This document shows positions 1 through 12,044 of a DNA stretch of 64,000 bases, piece after piece. The stretch is from Sinonovacula constricta (taxonomy: Eukaryota; Mollusca; Bivalvia; Cardiida; Solecurtidae). Position 1 is the stretch's first letter. Each line of letters starts with the position of its first letter. The stretch spans positions 26,621,038 through 26,685,037 of the forward strand of contig CM017561.1 in assembly GCA_007844125.1 (NCBI GenBank). Reading direction: 5' to 3'. The notes beneath the pieces were generated by a model that was not told where the DNA came from, did not search any database, and worked only from the letters and a program-made list of their open reading frames with translations. Position numbers and translations under genes: made by a program.

Positions 1-1110
1 GCTACATCAACCTGTACATGTATTACCTTGATTGTGGCTAATATTTATGTTCATGTTTTTTGAGATTTGGGTTTGATAATTGCCGGTGTTGGTCACTTTT
101 CGATCCACATCGTCCACAGCATAAACGCAGACAAAGTCCACAGCAAAATAATACAGTCTTTGTAAACTATACTGGTGATTGTACTGGCAAATGCAGAAGT
201 GCGGATTTATTCTCTTCGCACAAGCAATCCAGTATACTTCCAGATAAACGTAACGTAATCAGCAATTGGCGATTGTGACCCACATTCCTGCTGTTAAATT
301 GTATTACGTGTGTAAACCGTTCTTGTTTCTCAACAAGTAACATTTCCTTCGACAAAAATGTGTGTAATAAAAGTTTAACCGATTGTCAACATGTGGATTC
401 TTGGTAAGTCAATGGCTTCCAATCTTTCCAAATTCAGTTAATACTACAGCACTTACAAAGTTGTTGTTGTTCCTGGGAATGAATGTTCATCAACAAAATG
501 TTATTTTTACTCTTGCATATACATAAAAGTTATACACCACATATTTCGATTTAATTCCTGCATGACTAGAAATGATGTACTGTTGACAATTGTGTTCATC
601 TCCGTCGAACTTTTCAGTTATCACACAACTTTGTGTGTGTCAACATCCATTAGAATTATCATTGTTGTCTCTGTATAAACAGTTGGTTTGTTTTCGCTTT
701 CTATTAAAGATTTGATCAGGATTTTATATAGCTTAACCACTTATAGGTACAGATAATGTTTACAAATCAAGCCAGGTTCAATAGCAGATTTAGAGAGATT
801 TGATATATACTATTAACAGCGTGTTAAATAAGTTAAGAGTCGGAGGTTGTATATATTTAAGGCACTTGTGGCTAAGTTTATTAATCTTGTTGCTCGTATC
901 TGAAGCAAATGTCAATACTCAGTATTTGAAATGAAACCAAACGATTATGGAAAATGTTTTAAAACTCAAGCTCATGGTTTGATGAACGCGTGCCGGATAC
1001 ATGGAAATTCTTCGCCATTTCTAAAATTGTAAAAATAGCTGAGGTGTTCCTAATGTATTTCTAGGTACACGAATGTGATTTGCTTGGTTAAAATATGTGC
1101 TTTTATTTAG
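1..1110. other. Upstream intron or 5' flank of gene 1, no exon recognised
   Basis: No EGF-like exon with flanking splice sites is visible here. Since the first recognised exon of gene 1 starts in phase 1, more upstream coding exons must exist, probably outside the window. A short ATG-containing stretch at 391-403 is followed by GTAAGT but gives only four residues and no signal peptide. Confidence 0.4.
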
Positions 1111-1248
1111 TTGGATCTACCCATAATGATGTGTGCAACCCTGCAGTTGACACGTGTTCGAATGCGCAAAATCTGGTCTGTGGTTCAAGTGGCACATGTG
1201 AATGTAATCCACCACACTTCACTTGGAGTGTCACCCGAAACATGTGTG
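1111..1248 (+). CDS. Gene 1 exon: six-cysteine EGF-like module
   Basis: Acceptor TTTTATTTAG before 1111, donor GTGAGT after 1248, 138 nt, phase 1 at both ends. It encodes VGSTHNDVCNPAVDTCSNAQ and onward with six cysteines and a CxC pair. The closest match in the window is the exon at 60956 (VGTTYNDPC..., same cysteine spacing and the same NMCG end). Confidence 0.8.
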
Positions 1249-4200
1249 GTGAGTCAAACTCTGTTTTACGCTTATAACGGGAGTTAACTTTTCTAAAAGT
1301 AATGCATTTGGTCACATATGGCCGATTTGTTACTATTATAGAATCAAATTGGCTATGATAGACAGTTCTTAAAAAGTAAGTCAAGTATGTTAATATAAAC
1401 CGGTGTATCCAATCTTTGTAGTTATAAGGCACATAGTGCTATAAACCATATACCGGTTTATCAATCTGTCCTAGTATAAGGCACATAGTGCCATAAAACA
1501 AAAGAACTTGATTAAAACGATGCACCGTTCATCAAAGTCATACCCCTGATATTATGTTTGTAACATAATGGTAATGTTTTATTTATACTTTATACAAAGC
1601 TTGATGCGCCGCCCATTAATTTATACCACTCAGTTTATGTAAATTAATGAAATGCATTGTTTTCTTTACTTTATACACTATGCTACGGCATTATGTAACC
1701 TGTATCAAGATTGTGGAAGCATAGAAACATCAATTATAATCAACACCATATTTTTAATTGTCATTTATGCGTCTAATTATTTGCACAATGTAATGTTATG
1801 CATACACATATAATATTTACTTTTATGTTCACATAGAAAAAATAAACGTACAATTAAATCACAGGCACGTTTAATATGTAAGTTTTATTTACAGTCGGCA
1901 CAGAGATCGGGGAGGTTTGTGACTATTGCTCAGATCCCAATGCAAGTTGCCTTGATGTTTGTGTTTGTAAAAGTCCGTACCAATATCGTAATGGTAGCTG
2001 TGGTAAGTGTCTGTCGTTATATCGTCATGTGCTGAAATACATTATTTTAATATTAAATAGCTTTAAAAAGTGAGGATATGACAAATAGTTGATACTAATC
2101 TGCAGCTGTTCACACACTCACGCAGTGTTCATGCTTCATTGTACACAATTTTACCACCGCTATCACAAGTTAATATTGAGCTTAAATCTTACCAAACGTT
2201 TTTACATTTGTATAGCTATATCTGAACAAGGTTATGTTCATGTGATGTGTCTTCTGTAATGTTCCTAAAATGATTTTAACATTTTATTTTAATTTTATTA
2301 TAAAACACTGAAGTTTGCAACGTCTTTGTATCTATAGAAAGTAGTTTTTACTAAAATATTAAAATAATATAATAAAATAAAGTCACTTAAAACATCAAAA
2401 GAATGGTGCTTATCATTTTTGGTCTTTGTTGCGTATGGTCCGATGAAAAAATATCTAAGCTTATAAATTTATTTTCAAAAGTGTCGCCCATAGATTCATT
2501 TTTATACTAAATGGTCAATGCATCTGCTTCTTACAACAAACTTCACAAAAACGTCGTTATACATGTCTTTACAAAATATCAGACATTTTTGGCTTGTTTT
2601 CAGTAAAAGTTAAAAAAAACTGAGGCCCATTATAATTGTCGCCCGTAACATTTTTGTACTAAACGGTCAATGCATCTGTTTCTTACCATAAACTAGACAA
2701 AAACGTCTTTATGTATGTCTTTACAAAATATCATAGTGTGTTACTTATTTTTCAGAAATAGTTAAACCCCCTGGGGCCCATTATGAAGAGCAATGTCAGA
2801 TGAACCCGGACAATTGCGTTGATGATAACAACGTGTGTTTGGAAGGAATATGCGCCTGCAACGATTACTCGACATATGACCAGATTCTCGAAAAATGCGG
2901 TATGTTTAATTAGTTCACATTCTTTTCTTTCTCATCCAGGGTTTTGTGTAAAAGTGGGCAAGATAAAAATAAATATGTGCAAAGCTGTAGCACAGATGTG
3001 TAAGAAAGAATACCAAAGTTCTATTACTAAAACACAACTAATATTATACTTTAACCTTATCACCAGACACAAAGTATATTTACTAGTTCAAATACACGGC
3101 TGGAAACAAACTCGGTGTCAACATGATTTAATTCTTTGAAGGAATGTTTTACAACAGTAATTAATGATAACACTGATGTAAGTGTATTGTAAATGCAATG
3201 TTATATTTAAAGTATGAACAGATTTTATTTAAGCACTATTTGGTGAATGTACCAAAACTAAGTTATGGAACGTGCGGTTCATCCCTTTGATCAAATTATT
3301 ACACTTCAATTATCAGTTTGTGTACAATGTACGAATTTGTATACGCATATGGTTCAAACTACAATGTTGACCGAATTCTCTTTTCATTTGCAGTCATACT
3401 TCTTGGCGCACCTTGCAATAACCAGTCCGATACTTGCGCTGATAGTAATGCAACTTGCCAAAGGACCGGTTGTGTTGACACGTGTGCCTGTAATAGTGGT
3501 TATGTCTCATCTTCAGAAACATGCAACGGATCTTGTGAACTAGGTTAGTTTTTGCATGTATCTATTTTATTTCTGTCTGCAAACGGTATGCTATAGTTTG
3601 ACGTGTACTTTTTCAAAATTTTAATCTGTACATGTTAATCTATCACAGTTAATAGAGAATTTATTCTCGTACTGGAAATATCTGTATGTTGTGTTGATGT
3701 TATACCTTTGTTTGTATTATTGGGCTCATTCTATATAGTGACATATTGATGACATATTGATGCCGTTATAATGAAAGCGGTGTAGCTTCCTTGCTAACAC
3801 TCAGGAACATATAAGTGTGGTTTCACTACTGGTCGGCTTGACGGCAGAATAATATGACCGACTAGATGTGGTATCATGTCATGTATTCCGCTAGGTGCAG
3901 CACTGTATCTGTTTCAAATGAACACGGTCTCTAAACTAAAATACTTTTGGTATATTGACGAGATATTCATCCGTCCAGTCAGGTCCGTCGGTCTGTTTTT
4001 CTGACTCTGTGTATGTATGCCCGTCTGTCTGTGCGTCTGTAAAAAGGAAACGACCTCGCTAGTTCTCGGCTCCCGTTAGTAAAATATTGATGAAACTTAA
4101 AATAACTGATCTGTCTATACTTGCGTTATTTTTGTTGTTTTCATTGAATTTATTACAAAAAGAAATGCACTATCTGGAGATATGTGTCATCTTGATTTTC

Positions 4201-6569
4201 GTTTGATTTGTTCATTTATTTCAGCGCCTGTAATTATTGTGAGCAATAAGACAGGTAAGCAATTTATATTATACAAATATAGAATTGTTTTATACCATAC
4301 ATAAAAAGCTTTGTTTCCACGTCGTTCAGCAATATTTGCACAGCTTGGCCCTTTTACACACTGTATAATCTTTGTTATTAATTAAGCGAAGTTCTGTTTA
4401 AACATGTTAAACTTAAGTATCAACTGGAGACGTGGCTTGTGTGGGTTTGCTCTATCTCTTTAACAAACAACATAACTCTCTATATCAGTATAGATTAAGG
4501 GGCATTCTGCAGATATTCTAGACAATCAAAAGTAAGTGGGCGTTGTTTCACAGAAAAATAAGATATACACACAGAAAAGAAAGGAAACAAGTATAAACAA
4601 CTATAAAAGATCAAAATATTCGCCATCACCAGGGTTCGAAGAGATAGTGCCTGCGTGGTCAAAAGGCTACCTCTGTGCCACAGCCATTTTAATAAGAATT
4701 TTAATAAGCTAGACTTGATAACATTTCGTTGTTTAAATAAACCTTGAATAACCATTGATATTTTGTATTCTGTTTTATTTTATGCAAAATCGGTTGAGCT
4801 CTGAAATATCTTACTATTTGATGATTTATATTTAACCATGGAAATAGGTAAACTTTTAGCCAATGTATCAGATTAGTAAAGACTGCATACACATGCTGTG
4901 TTACCTGTAATAAATCACTTAAAATGGAACGTATACAAGTAAAACGACGGATAATTTATCATTAAGAAACTGTTACTTTGCTTCTTCGCCATATCTATAT
5001 TTCTGCGAAAAGGAGACAAGATCTTGGCACTTGGAGGATTTGCTTAACGAGTATACTCTAAAATCTTGCTTTTAAGAGCTGCATTAGGTATCCGGTGCAT
5101 ACTTTCCAAACACTTTCCTTTACGGTCAGCACAATATAGTTACTTAGTCATGTTTTATTTATGTTCTGTATGTTAAAGTACGATAATATTCAAAGAACTG
5201 TTTCAATATTGTTAAATATAATGTAATGGTTGATTTGCCATAAAAACACATTAAAATAAACACATAAGAAGACCACTGCGACGGCGATTGGAAAAAGTTG
5301 GACTTATCGTTATATGAAGTACCAAAATGCATATTGGAATGTAGCAGTTTCAACCATTTTCCTAAAATATCCAAATATATAAATAATGAACATTTAAAGT
5401 GATTATTTTCACGATTTACATTGTCTACAAATATAGAAAAATCGTCTTTATTTAAACTACAGTGTCCATTTTCCCAAAAGCATTGGTAAGGTAATTGTAT
5501 CTGTATTTTGTTATTGTAAACTGTCGGATAACACAACATGTATCTAAAGATTTGTTTTGCTGTTTCAGAAAAGGAACTTGGAGAGAGTTGCTCTTGTGAC
5601 GATGTTTGTCTACCGCCCGGAAAAGCATTCTGTAACACAAGCGACCCGAACCCAACATGCGAGTGCAAGCCAGAATACGTTGAAGAGAATAACACATGCA
5701 AATGTACGGACTCGCTTCCTTAAACACTTACGAGTATACTATTAATTATGAATTTATTTTTTTTCTCTCAAATAGTTGGGATCAATCTGGTAAAGTCGGA
5801 GCACGATCCCCATTAAATGCTATTAATTGTTTATATGTACATCATTTTACCTATGCATGAACTTTAATTAAACTTTTGATAATATTAACACTTGAAACGA
5901 GTATTAAAACGATAGTCTTATGTTGTTACCAAATATTGAGTTATTAAAATAATGCGGCTCTAGTTTAGTAAACATAGGCTCAAAGTTCACAATATATTCT
6001 ACTAATTGATTCAATGTTGTGTTGTGTACGTACAGAGTTAACACAACATGTAAACTATCAAGACATTTGTTATCTATCGATTCAATCACGAGTACTTAGC
6101 GAGTAAAGTCCGGTTTTCTTATTTTCTGTACTAGTCAGTGGTAGTAAACATAAAAAATAGTTAAACCACAAATTATCAAGACTATTTGATGTCGACTACG
6201 TAGCAAGTATAGTTATATCTGTATGTATAATTAGCAATAAGGCAATAATTAAATTAATAAACATTCCATTAATATATTGTCAGTAAGGGTAAATCATCTC
6301 TTGACGCCGCTCATCTTTGTGTTGTTGTTTTTTCAGCTGGTCTGAATGGTACCTGCCACGATAGTCCTGACTGTGCTTATTATCCGATGCTTAGGTGTTA
6401 CAATATTCCGAACACTTACCAAAAACAACGAAACTGCAGATGCAATTATCAAGGGGTCAATGGCGTGATTTTCAGCGCAGATGGGACGGAATGTGTTTGC
6501 AAGTATCCGGACAACCTATCTTGCCATAGATACACGTACGAAAACAACACCAACAATCGGGGGGCTTAG
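1111..6569 (+). CDS. Gene 1: secreted multi-EGF-like protein, 3' part (seven exons, 5' end outside window)
   Basis: Seven exons (1111-1248, 1895-2002, 2756-2899, 3394-3543, 4225-4254, 5569-5703, 6337-6569) join in one frame. All six introns are phase 1, start with GT and end with AG. The product is a chain of cysteine-rich modules of 36-50 residues with six to eight cysteines, in the C-x-C-then-aromatic style of EGF or EB-type domains. Such modules occur in extracellular proteins that bind other proteins or calcium; I see no clear calcium-binding EGF signature. The last exon ends with a stop at 6567-6569 and no transmembrane segment, so the protein is probably secreted. The first four exons match exons at 60956-63855 of gene 2 in order, so this is a tandem paralogue. 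No specific family name can be given; the annotation rests on splice and cysteine logic. Confidence 0.75.
1895..2002 (+). CDS. Gene 1 exon: short six-cysteine EGF-like module
   Basis: Acceptor TTTACAG, donor GTAAGT, 108 nt, phase 1-1. It reads VGTEIGEVCDYCSDPNASC then LDVCVCKSPYQYRNGSCG. Its counterpart in gene 2 is 61939-62058 (VGQDVCDDVC..., sharing the SDPNAxC motif). Confidence 0.8.
2470..2755 (+). repeat. ~155-bp intronic tandem duplication carrying a decoy exon start
   Basis: The block beginning GTCGCCC at 2483 recurs at 2638, with matching words such as GGTCAATGCATCTG and GTCTTTACAAAATATCA. The upstream copy ends in TTTTCAG at 2603 followed by a decayed form of the first ~30 nt of the exon at 2756 (it shares GTTAAA and GGGCCCATTAT-type sequence). 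The decoy has in-frame stops. Confidence 0.6.
2756..2899 (+). CDS. Gene 1 exon: EGF-like module
   Basis: Acceptor ATTTTTCAG, donor GTATGT, 144 nt, phase 1-1. It encodes a Pro/Gly lead-in followed by six cysteines (EEQCQMNPDNC, NNVCLEGICAC, ending EKCG). The counterpart is 62861-63001, which shares AHYGE/HYEE, NNVC and the EECG/EKCG end. Confidence 0.8.
3394..3543 (+). CDS. Gene 1 exon: eight-cysteine EGF-like module
   Basis: Acceptor CATTTGCAG, donor GTTAGT, 150 nt, phase 1-1. It begins VILLGAPCNNQSDTCADSNA and has eight cysteines. The counterpart is the frame-broken exon at 63701 (VILLNAPCESQSDTC...). Confidence 0.75.
   Translation, partial: SYFLAHLAITSPILALIVMQLAKGPVVLTRVPVIVVMSHLQKHATDLVN
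4225..4254 (+). CDS. Gene 1 candidate mini-exon of 30 nt
   Basis: TTATTTCAG precedes 4225 and GTAAGC follows 4254. The 30 nt keep phase 1-1 and encode a ten-residue linker (APVIIVSNKT). It has no cysteine. Phase compatibility and good splice sites support it, but at this length a chance match is possible. Confidence 0.45.
5569..5703 (+). CDS. Gene 1 exon: EGF-like module with seven cysteines
   Basis: Acceptor GCTGTTTCAG, donor GTACGG, 135 nt, phase 1-1. It encodes EKELGESCSCDDVCLPPGKA and a C-terminal CECKPEYVEENNTCK. The donor is weaker than in the other exons. A 180-residue open frame on the opposite strand (5159-5701) is treated as a shadow. Confidence 0.75.
6337..6569 (+). CDS. Gene 1 terminal exon with stop
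   Basis: Acceptor TTTTTTCAG before 6337; open in phase 1 for 77 codons to TAG at 6567-6569. It has cysteine pairs CRC and CVC and ends in an Asn/Thr-rich tail with NNT sites. No hydrophobic anchor is seen, consistent with a secreted product. A candidate poly(A) signal ATTAAA lies at 6911-6916; no AATAAA occurs between the stop and 7000. Confidence 0.75.
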
Positions 6570-7003
6570 TCAAAAGCTCTCCTGTATGCCTTTTGAACGA
6601 AGATATGATTTATTTCGTTTACCGATAAACAATATTCTTTTTATTGTGAACACATATTTTATTGTTATAAACTACCTTGCTAACAAATGTATTCATATGA
6701 CATGTATGTTATACGGTAGTAAATAGGTAAATCAGTGTTTAATTGATAAATGTAAACAAACATTCTGATACATATTCGGAACAAAGTTGTCAATGTAATT
6801 TAATTTAAAATGTATAAGTCTAAATGCAAATAGAAGATAAATCATATCTTCAATCGAGGTCGATGGCGGAACTTTCAGCTTGTAAACTTGGTATTTTGTT
6901 AATCGCGACAATTAAACTTACTGCTTGGAAATTTGCTCTTGTTATCTTGCTACAACCCCACAAGGTGCAATATGATAAAACTGTAAATTAATTGCTGCCG
7001 CAT
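6570..7003 (+). other. Probable 3' UTR and flank of gene 1
   Basis: AT-rich, without an exon. ATTAAA at 6911-6916 is the only common poly(A) signal before the (ACT)n tract. Confidence 0.35.
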
Positions 7004-7011
7004 TTTACTAT

Positions 7012-7087
<76 letters not shown>

Positions 7088-7211
7088 GTTACTACTTTTA
7101 CTACTTTTACTACTACTACTACTTCTACTACTACTACTACTACTACTACTACTAGTTTTGTTACTACTTTTACTACTACTACTACTTCCACTACTACTAC
7201 TACTACTACTT

Positions 7212-7263
<52 letters not shown>

Positions 7264-7305
7264 TACTACTTCATTTGTTACTACTTTTACTACTACTACT
7301 ACTTT

Positions 7306-7372
<67 letters not shown>

Positions 7373-7523
7373 ACTGCTACTGCTACTACTACTACTACTT
7401 CTACTACTACTGCTACTACTATCACTGCTACTTCTACTACTACTACTTCTACTGCTACTAATACTACTAATACTACTACTTCTACTGCTACTACTACTAC
7501 TACTACTGCTACAACTACTACTA

Positions 7524-7588
<65 letters not shown>

Positions 7589-7852
7589 GCTATAACTACT
7601 ACTATAACTTCTACTACTGCTACTTTTACTACTACTTCTACTACCACTACTACTACCACTACTACAACTACTACTGCTATAGCAACAACTACTACTATTA
7701 CTACCACTTCTACTACTACTACCGCTACTACTAATACTCCAGCTACTTCAACTACTACGAATAATAATAATACTTCTGCTACTACAACTACTACTTCTAC
7801 TTCTACCTCTACTCCTACTACCACTACTACTTCTACTTTTACTACTACTACA

Positions 7853-7887
<35 letters not shown>

Positions 7888-8155
7888 AACTACTACTACT
7901 ACTTCTACTTCTACTACTACTACTACTACTACTACTAATTCTACTGCTACTGCTACTATTACTACAACTACTACTATTTCTTCTTCTTCTACTACTTCTA
8001 CTACTACTACGTCTATTGCTACTACTACTACTACTTCTACTACTACTACTACTACTACTACTACTTTTGTTACTACTTTTACTACTACTACTACTACTTC
8101 TATACTACTACTACTACTACTACTTTTGTTACTACTTTTACTACTACTTCTACTG

Positions 8156-8232
<77 letters not shown>

Positions 8233-8475
8233 GCTGCTGCTACTACCACTATTACTACAACTACTACTTCTTTTGTTTACACTACTACTACTTCTTCTAC
8301 TATTACTACTACTTCTACTACCCCTTCTATTACTACTTCTGCTAATACTTATACTACAGCTACTACAATTACTACTACTAATAATAATACTTCTACTACT
8401 ACAACTACTACTGCTTCTACTACTACACCTACCACTACTACTACTACTACTACTACAACTACTACTACTACTTCA
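7004..8475 (+). repeat. (ACT)n microsatellite, about 1.47 kb, interrupted
   Basis: Almost uninterrupted ACT triplets with scattered TCT, GCT, TTT, ATT, ACA and ACC variants. The tract is open in all + frames because ACT, CTA and TAC are not stops, so the 498-residue Thr-rich frame is not evidence of coding. Confidence 0.97.
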
Positions 8476-8756
8476 ACTTTGCCTATAAATGAAACAAACA
8501 AACACACATTTTAGGTGATTGTCTTGTTTTTTAAGAAATATATTCGTTGTTCAGTTGAAAAAGAGCAAAATCTTCTTTAAAGAAATGGACATGGGAAGGA
8601 TATAAAGCAAGAGAACATTATTTTCTATCACATTTCTATAACATATTTTATATAAAATGTTCCATTTTTACTTGTGTTTAATTGACTTATTTAACAAGAA
8701 CAGCAGTATAAAATAATTTGGAATGCAAAAAAGAATAATAAAGAAATAAAATCCAG

Positions 8757-9110
8757 TTTGGTTTCTGACACACTTTATATAATGCACCAACAATTAAACT
8801 GCTTTCTTGCACACATTATCTATAATAACAATAAATAGATTTGTTTTTTGGCAAACCTTATCTATTTTATTCACAATAACATAGGCGTCTGGCACATATT
8901 ATTTATTGTATCAACAACTAGATTATTGTCAAGCTAACCTTATTTACAGCACAAAGATCTGACACATTTTATCTAGTGTATCAACAACTTGATTGGTTTT
9001 CGGCACACCTTATATATTTATCAACATTTGATCAACAACAACATCGGTTTATGGCACGCCTTTTTATTGTATCAATAACTAGATTGATTTCTGGCACACC
9101 TTATCTCTTG
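8757..9110 (+). repeat. 41-bp minisatellite, left part
   Basis: Degenerate copies of TTATCTATTGTATCAACAAC followed by TAGATTGGTTTCTGGCACACC. Early copies are more diverged. The array resumes at 10868 after a transposon. Confidence 0.8.
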
Positions 9111-9115
9111 TATGG
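9111..9115 (+). repeat. Left direct repeat TATGG flanking the hAT-like element
   Basis: TATGG sits immediately before CAGGGCTCCC and recurs at 10863-10867, immediately after GGGGAGCTCTG. It is a candidate target-site duplication, though 5 bp is shorter than the 8 bp typical of hAT elements. Confidence 0.45.
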
Positions 9116-10862
9116 CAGGGCTCCCGCTGCCATGCGCCAAATGCGCCATTGGCGCAAACACAAAAAAGTGGCTCATTTTTTTCAAAATTGGCGCATCGTT
9201 ATGGCGCACGATTTTTCGGCATTATTTTTTTTTGTGAATCGCTAAGCGGCCAAGACTGGTAACCATTTCTACGCGTATAGTGATTCGCTAGCAAGGAGAA
9301 GCTCGATAACCAGTCAAGCTTGCGCGGCGGCCTTCAACTTGAGGACATTGTTGTGTTGACATGTTGTGTACATAACTGCCGAATAAACATCACCTCAGGG
9401 AAGGATTACTGTAATTTGCGGGACGATAATAAAGCAGCCAGCCGAATGTTTGTTGCGATCATTAATAACAATTAATGATACAATTAGATACATAATTACG
9501 AGGTGAGCAGACAGCAGCCGAAAGTGTGTTTGTGACGAGTTACATTCGACAATGTTAAGACAATGTCGGCTACGAAAAATTAAAGGACAATGCAGTTTGC
9601 ATGAGCATCCTGTCTCTATTTGTGTACATATATATTGGCCAAAATTTATTTCTTTCTTAATGATAATCCAAACATTATTTCAACTAACAGTAATTAGTTT
9701 TATGCTACCTGTTACTCCCCTCCTACACACTCCACCACCACCTGTCCTCCCACACATCCACACTCTAGAACACTGATCCTTGAGCTTTTCAGTCGAAACG
9801 TACGATCTTTAGTGTATGTGATAATCTTCTTTCCCTACCATTTTCTCACACTTGCTACTAGTATTTTAAAGACATATTTGTAAAATTTGCATTACTTAGC
9901 TTGGTTTTTATTTGTTTGTTGACTATTTTACTAGCATTGCTATCATGCTGCACTGTAACTTGTATATGAGTTCGCTGTGAGACATGCACACGAAACAACA
10001 AAATACATCTAATCAGAAATCATTTATATACATCATATATACATGTATTCACTTACTTCCTTCACTACCCGCCCAATTATTTTCCTCTCTCTTTCTTTCT
10101 CTCTTTCTCCCCCTCTCCCTCTCTCTCCCATCACCAATTTCACAATTTTGTACTACGTCACTCCAACTACCGGAACCTTTTGTTACTTCTGCTGCCACTT
10201 TATTGTATATTGTTCTCCATGTTGTATACTTTGTATACCAGGATAGAATAAATATTTCTTTTCTATTCTGTTCTGTTCAGTAATTTTAAAGATCACAAGA
10301 AATAGAATTGCCGAAATCTGCGAAGTATATAAACCATTTTTTTTTAAAATCGTTGCCAGTTGCAAACATTGCTTGTAAACGCAAACTGGAATTGGTTAAC
10401 ATGAAAACGCTGCCGTCTAAACTAGTAAAGTTAGCTCCATCACCTTCCAGAACTTTTAAGGAAGCATGGAAACTTGGTCATCCATCGTTAAAATATGACT
10501 CTCAAACTAGGTCAATGCTTTGTAACATTTGCGTTTCTGCTAAAAATGTCAACTAATTTTCTACTGGCTGTTTAGTAATGAAAAAAGAAAATGTGACCAG
10601 ACATGCAGTTACCAAAAGTAGGTAATGAGACAATAATTGATTTCTTTTTCATTCTCAATTCAATAACACTACAAAAAATTATATTACAAATAAAAGGAAT
10701 TGCGTGTTAACAAACATACATAAACATACTACAAAAATAACATAAAAAATGACGCGTAAATTTAGCTTATAAAAAGGGTTCATGAAATAAAAAAGTGGTT
10801 CATAATTTTCAAATTTGGCTCATTGGTTGGCTCGGACCAAAAAGCAACCACGGGGAGCTCTG
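9116..10862 (+). mobile_element. hAT-like DNA transposon remnant, 1.75 kb
   Basis: The ends are imperfect inverted repeats: CAGGGCTCCCGCTGCCA on the left and, in reverse complement, CAGAGCTCCCCGTGGTT on the right. The element interrupts a minisatellite. Inside, 10401-10556 encodes a short frame containing TFKEAWKLGHPSLKYD and MLCNIC, resembling the N-terminal W..P.L....M.C..C zinc-finger segment of hAT-type (ZNF862-like) proteins. A further direct repeat links the two ends (AAAAAAGTGG, C/TTCAT and TTTCAAA words near 9165 and 10790). No transposase catalytic region was recognised, so it is probably non-autonomous or decayed. Confidence 0.5.
10401..10556 (+). pseudogene. Fragment resembling the N-terminus of a hAT-type zinc-finger protein
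   Basis: Fifty codons ending in TAA. The visible pattern is W-x4-P-x-L, then MLCNIC, like the unusual zinc finger at the start of hAT-derived proteins. Nothing downstream continues it. Family assignment is from memory of the motif, not a search. Confidence 0.35.
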
Positions 10863-10867
10863 TATGG

Positions 10868-11400
10868 ACACCTACATTGGTTTTTTGGCACACCTTATCT
10901 ATTGTATCATTTTCTTATTTACAATGTACCTTTTATCTATAGTATCAACAACTAGATCGGTTTCTGGCACACCTTATTTTTTGTTTCCACAACTAGATTG
11001 CAATTTGGAACTCCTTATCTATTGTTTCAACGGGTAGATTGGTTTCTGACACATCTTATCTTTAGTATCAACAACTAGATTGGACTTTGGCACACATTAC
11101 ATATTGTATCAACAACTAGATTGGACTTTGGCACACATTACATATTGTATCAACAACTAGATTGGACTTTGGCACACATTACATATTGTATCAACAACTA
11201 GATTGCTTTGGGGCATTATCTATGGTATTATAAACTAGATTTATTTCTGGCACACCTTATCTATTGTAGCAACAACTAGATTTGGTTTTTGGCACACCTT
11301 ATTTATTTTATCAACAACTATATTTGTTTATGACACACCTTATCTATTGTATCATCGACAAGATTTATTCATCTATTGTATCAACAGCTACTGGTTTCTG
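10868..11400 (+). repeat. 41-bp minisatellite, right part
   Basis: The same unit as at 8757. Between about 11065 and 11200 three copies are identical with exactly 41-bp spacing (TTGGACTTTGGCACACATTA), indicating recent local expansion. Confidence 0.85.
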
Positions 11401-12044
11401 TCACAGATTGTGTGAAGTTCACATAAATTCAGTGTATCAACAGGTTCACTGGTTTCTGATACAGATTTTGAGGAGTTAATCTCTTTTTAGGGACCACGAC
11501 TATAGTCAAAAGTAAACATTTCCACGATGTCGAAACCACTATAATATTGTTACAATTAATATCGTAAAATCCTTATTTACACACAAAGTCTACATGTTAT
11601 TTTTAAACAAACGCAAAGTGTACACATGTATATTGTGTTGTCTATTTTTCATGTAATGATGTACAATTACATTTTTTAACATGTAATATGCTTACAAAAG
11701 CAATATTTTACACATTTCATTAATATTTGAGAATAACTAAAACTTAAAACAGGGCCACCTGCTGAATCCTTTCTTGATTGGAGTATTTCTTTGTTTTATT
11801 TAGAAGACCGAACAAAAATACCGCGATTTTGTTAATAATTGATACATTTGTACTAATAGTTAATCTACTAGCTTCAAACTGTTTTAACAGAAATTAATGA
11901 GTTTATGTTTTATAATAGTTATATTTAAGTAAGTATTTAATCGATTAAACATATCTACAACACTTTAGAGCACAAAATACCCAATGGTTAACTCTGCCAG
12001 CATTGGCAGAGCATGTGTGACATACACATATTCTTTCACTGGCG
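11401..12044. other. AT-rich intergenic DNA, no feature seen
   Basis: No convincing exon, RNA or repeat boundary was recognised. Confidence 0.4.

Noticed and set aside
391..403. ATGTGGATTCTTG followed by GTAAGT as a first exon of gene 1
   Set aside because: Joined to 1111 it would give a leader of only four residues before the EGF-like module, not a signal peptide; probably chance.
4615..4690. Possible tRNA or SINE at GGGTTCGAAGAG
   Set aside because: B-box-like word only; no A box at a proper distance and no cloverleaf.
5159..5701. 180-codon minus-strand open frame
   Set aside because: Lies across a well-supported + strand EGF-like exon and has no recognisable domain.
6992..8488. 498-residue Thr-rich open frame
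   Set aside because: Product of the (ACT)n tract, which has no stop in any + frame; no splice or start context.
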